Assembly: GCA_937934165.1 (NCBI GenBank)
Contig: CALGZX010000007.1
Coordinates: 1 to 48,443 of the forward strand
Origin: an uncultured Collinsella sp.
GTDB taxonomy: Bacteria > Actinomycetota > Coriobacteriia > Coriobacteriales > Coriobacteriaceae
Direction of reading: 5' to 3'
DNA length: 48,443 nucleotides
Made by a program: the position numbers and the translations under genes. The notes under the pieces are model-generated. The model was not told where the DNA came from. It worked only from the letters and a program-made list of their open reading frames with translations, and made no database searches. Below, in pieces: positions 47,545 to 48,443 of the stretch. How positions within the stretch are numbered: the first letter of the stretch is position 1; each line of letters begins with the position of its first letter.

Positions 47545-48443
47545 ATGCAGGCACAGAAGGCGGAGGGAACCCGCGACCTTATCGGCGCCGAGATGCGCGC
47601 TTGGCAAAAGATGCAGCAGATTGCGGCCGGCGTATTCGAGCCGTTTGGCTTTAAGCCCATCGAGACGCCCGCGATCGAGCAGGTGGACGTCTTTGTCCAC
47701 GGTATCGGCCAGTCGACCGACGTTGTGCGCAAGGAGATGTTCCGCGTCTTTAGCGGCGCCAACCTGGAGCGCGTCTTTACTGAGGGCACCGACACCAAGC
47801 TTAAGCCCAAGCAGCGCTTGGCGCTTCGTCCCGAGGGCACGGCCGGTGTGGTGCGCGCCGTCGTGGAGAACAACCTGGTGCCCCAGGGCTCCACGCCGTT
47901 TAAGGCTTACTACGCCGAGGCTATGTTCCGCGGCGAGCGTCCCCAGAAGGGCCGCCTGCGCCAGTTCCATCAGGTGGGCATCGAGTGGCTCGGCGCTCCC
48001 GATCCGGCGGCAGACGCCGAGTGCATCATCATGCTCATGGAGTTCTACAAGCGCTTGGGCTTCGATCTTTCCAAGCTCCGTCTGCTCATTAACTCGATGG
48101 GCGATGCCCAGTGCCGTCCGGCCTATCGCGAGCAGGTCAAGCAGTTCATTCTCGATCACGCCGACGAGATGTGCGATGAGTGCCGCGAGCGCGCCGAGCT
48201 TAACCCGCTGCGCGCCTTCGACTGCAAGAACGATCACTGCCGCGAGATCATGGCCGAGGCCCCGCTGATGGGCGACAACCTGTGCGATGAGTGCCGCGAG
48301 CACTACGAGCAGGTCAAGCGCTATTTGGATGCGGCGGGTATCGAGTATGTCGAGGATCCCACCTTGGTGCGTGGCCTGGACTACTACACCCGTACCGTCT
48401 TTGAGGTCGAGGCCCCCGGCGCCGGCGTCGGCTCCATCGGCGG
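47545..48443 (+). CDS. hisS: Histidyl-tRNA synthetase, truncated by the window end
   Basis: Charges tRNA-His with histidine. From ATG 47545 (GAAAGGTG upstream) the frame stays open to the right edge, ~299 residues. It shows the class II motifs: AEGTRDLIG, motif 1 region, LRPEGTAGVVRAVVE (motif 2 part), AMFRGERPQKGRLRQFHQVG and the HisA-type LVRGLDYYTRTVFEV. Two cysteine pairs (CDECRE twice) lie in the insertion domain, as in many gram-positive enzymes. About 120 more residues, including the anticodon-binding domain, are expected beyond the window. Confidence 0.97.
   Translation, partial: MQAQKAEGTRDLIGAEMRAWQKMQQIAAGVFEPFGFKPIETPAIEQVDVFVHGIGQSTDVVRKEMFRVFSGANLERVFTEGTDTKLKPKQRLALRPEGTAGVVRAVVENNLVPQGSTPFKAYYAEAMFRGERPQKGRLRQFHQVGIEWLGAPDPAADAECIIMLMEFYKRLGFDLSKLRLLINSMGDAQCRPAYREQVKQFILDHADEMCDECRERAELNPLRAFDCKNDHCREIMAEAPLMGDNLCDECREHYEQVKRYLDAAGIEYVEDPTLVRGLDYYTRTVFEVEAPGAGVGSIG

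Overview
The window is high-GC DNA from a gut actinobacterium of the Coriobacteriia, most like Collinsella. This rests on GC-rich codon use (GAG, ATC, AAG, GCC), monoderm-style systems (Tad pilus without a secretin, YhgE/Pip proteins, VanRS-like and PhoPR pairs) and housekeeping genes of that type. Family calls come from motifs read by eye; no database was searched. The first ~1.25 kb looks foreign to the rest: different codon use, a DUF4867-type gene, and an in-frame join to the C-terminus of the GTPase RsgA near nt 1245-1260. This is either an assembly chimera or a real recombination point.

Layout. 1-1516: foreign-looking segment ending in the DUF4867/RsgA chimera and a terminator. 1.77-11.36 kb: a tight Tad/Flp pilus operon (CpaB, TadZ, TadA, TadB, TadC, Flp pilin, membrane protein, second Flp-like pilin, TadE-like, large TadG-like, TadE-like, DUF192). 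11.4-12.0 kb: a small two-gene cassette that looks like a toxin-antitoxin pair. 12.1-12.6 kb: tRNA-Phe followed by four 62-bp tandem hairpin repeats. 12.6-18.1 kb: a GH5-like protein with an altered catalytic motif, rsmI, metG, rsmA, tatD. 18.1-18.5 kb: tRNA-Leu plus an unusual 190-bp unit. 18.5-22.5 kb: SPFH protein, rlmH, proC, a small membrane protein on the minus strand, serS. 22.7-26.3 kb: two unknown proteins, tRNA-Arg with the same 190-bp unit, tRNA-Ser. 26.4-33.1 kb: a DacA-type carboxypeptidase (minus strand), a VanRS-like two-component pair, pstB with phoP-phoR. 33.3-35.9 kb: a polysaccharide chain-length/tyrosine kinase/phosphatase triad and a GNAT acetyltransferase. 36.1-48.4 kb: htpG, two tandem YhgE/Pip membrane proteins, a DMT transporter, an M20 amidohydrolase, an OFA-type MFS transporter, and the start of hisS, cut by the window end.

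How the genes work together. The Tad genes encode a motor (TadA), its platform (TadB/C), a polar localiser (TadZ), pilins and pseudopilins; four products share an A-Q-x-T-x-E processing motif, but no prepilin peptidase lies here. DacA and the VanRS-like pair are divergent and may form one cell-wall stress unit. PstB with PhoPR is a phosphate-response unit without the permease genes.

The most novel signal is around the tRNA genes. tRNA-Leu, -Arg and -Ser are each followed, past their terminator, by a 12-17 nt inverted copy of their own T-arm. At Leu and Arg this is followed by a shared 92-bp structured core and then a direct copy of the tRNA 3' end plus terminator, with repeat periods of 190 and 191 bp. 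The 62-bp hairpin array after tRNA-Phe and the GH5-like protein lacking its acid/base glutamate are next in interest.
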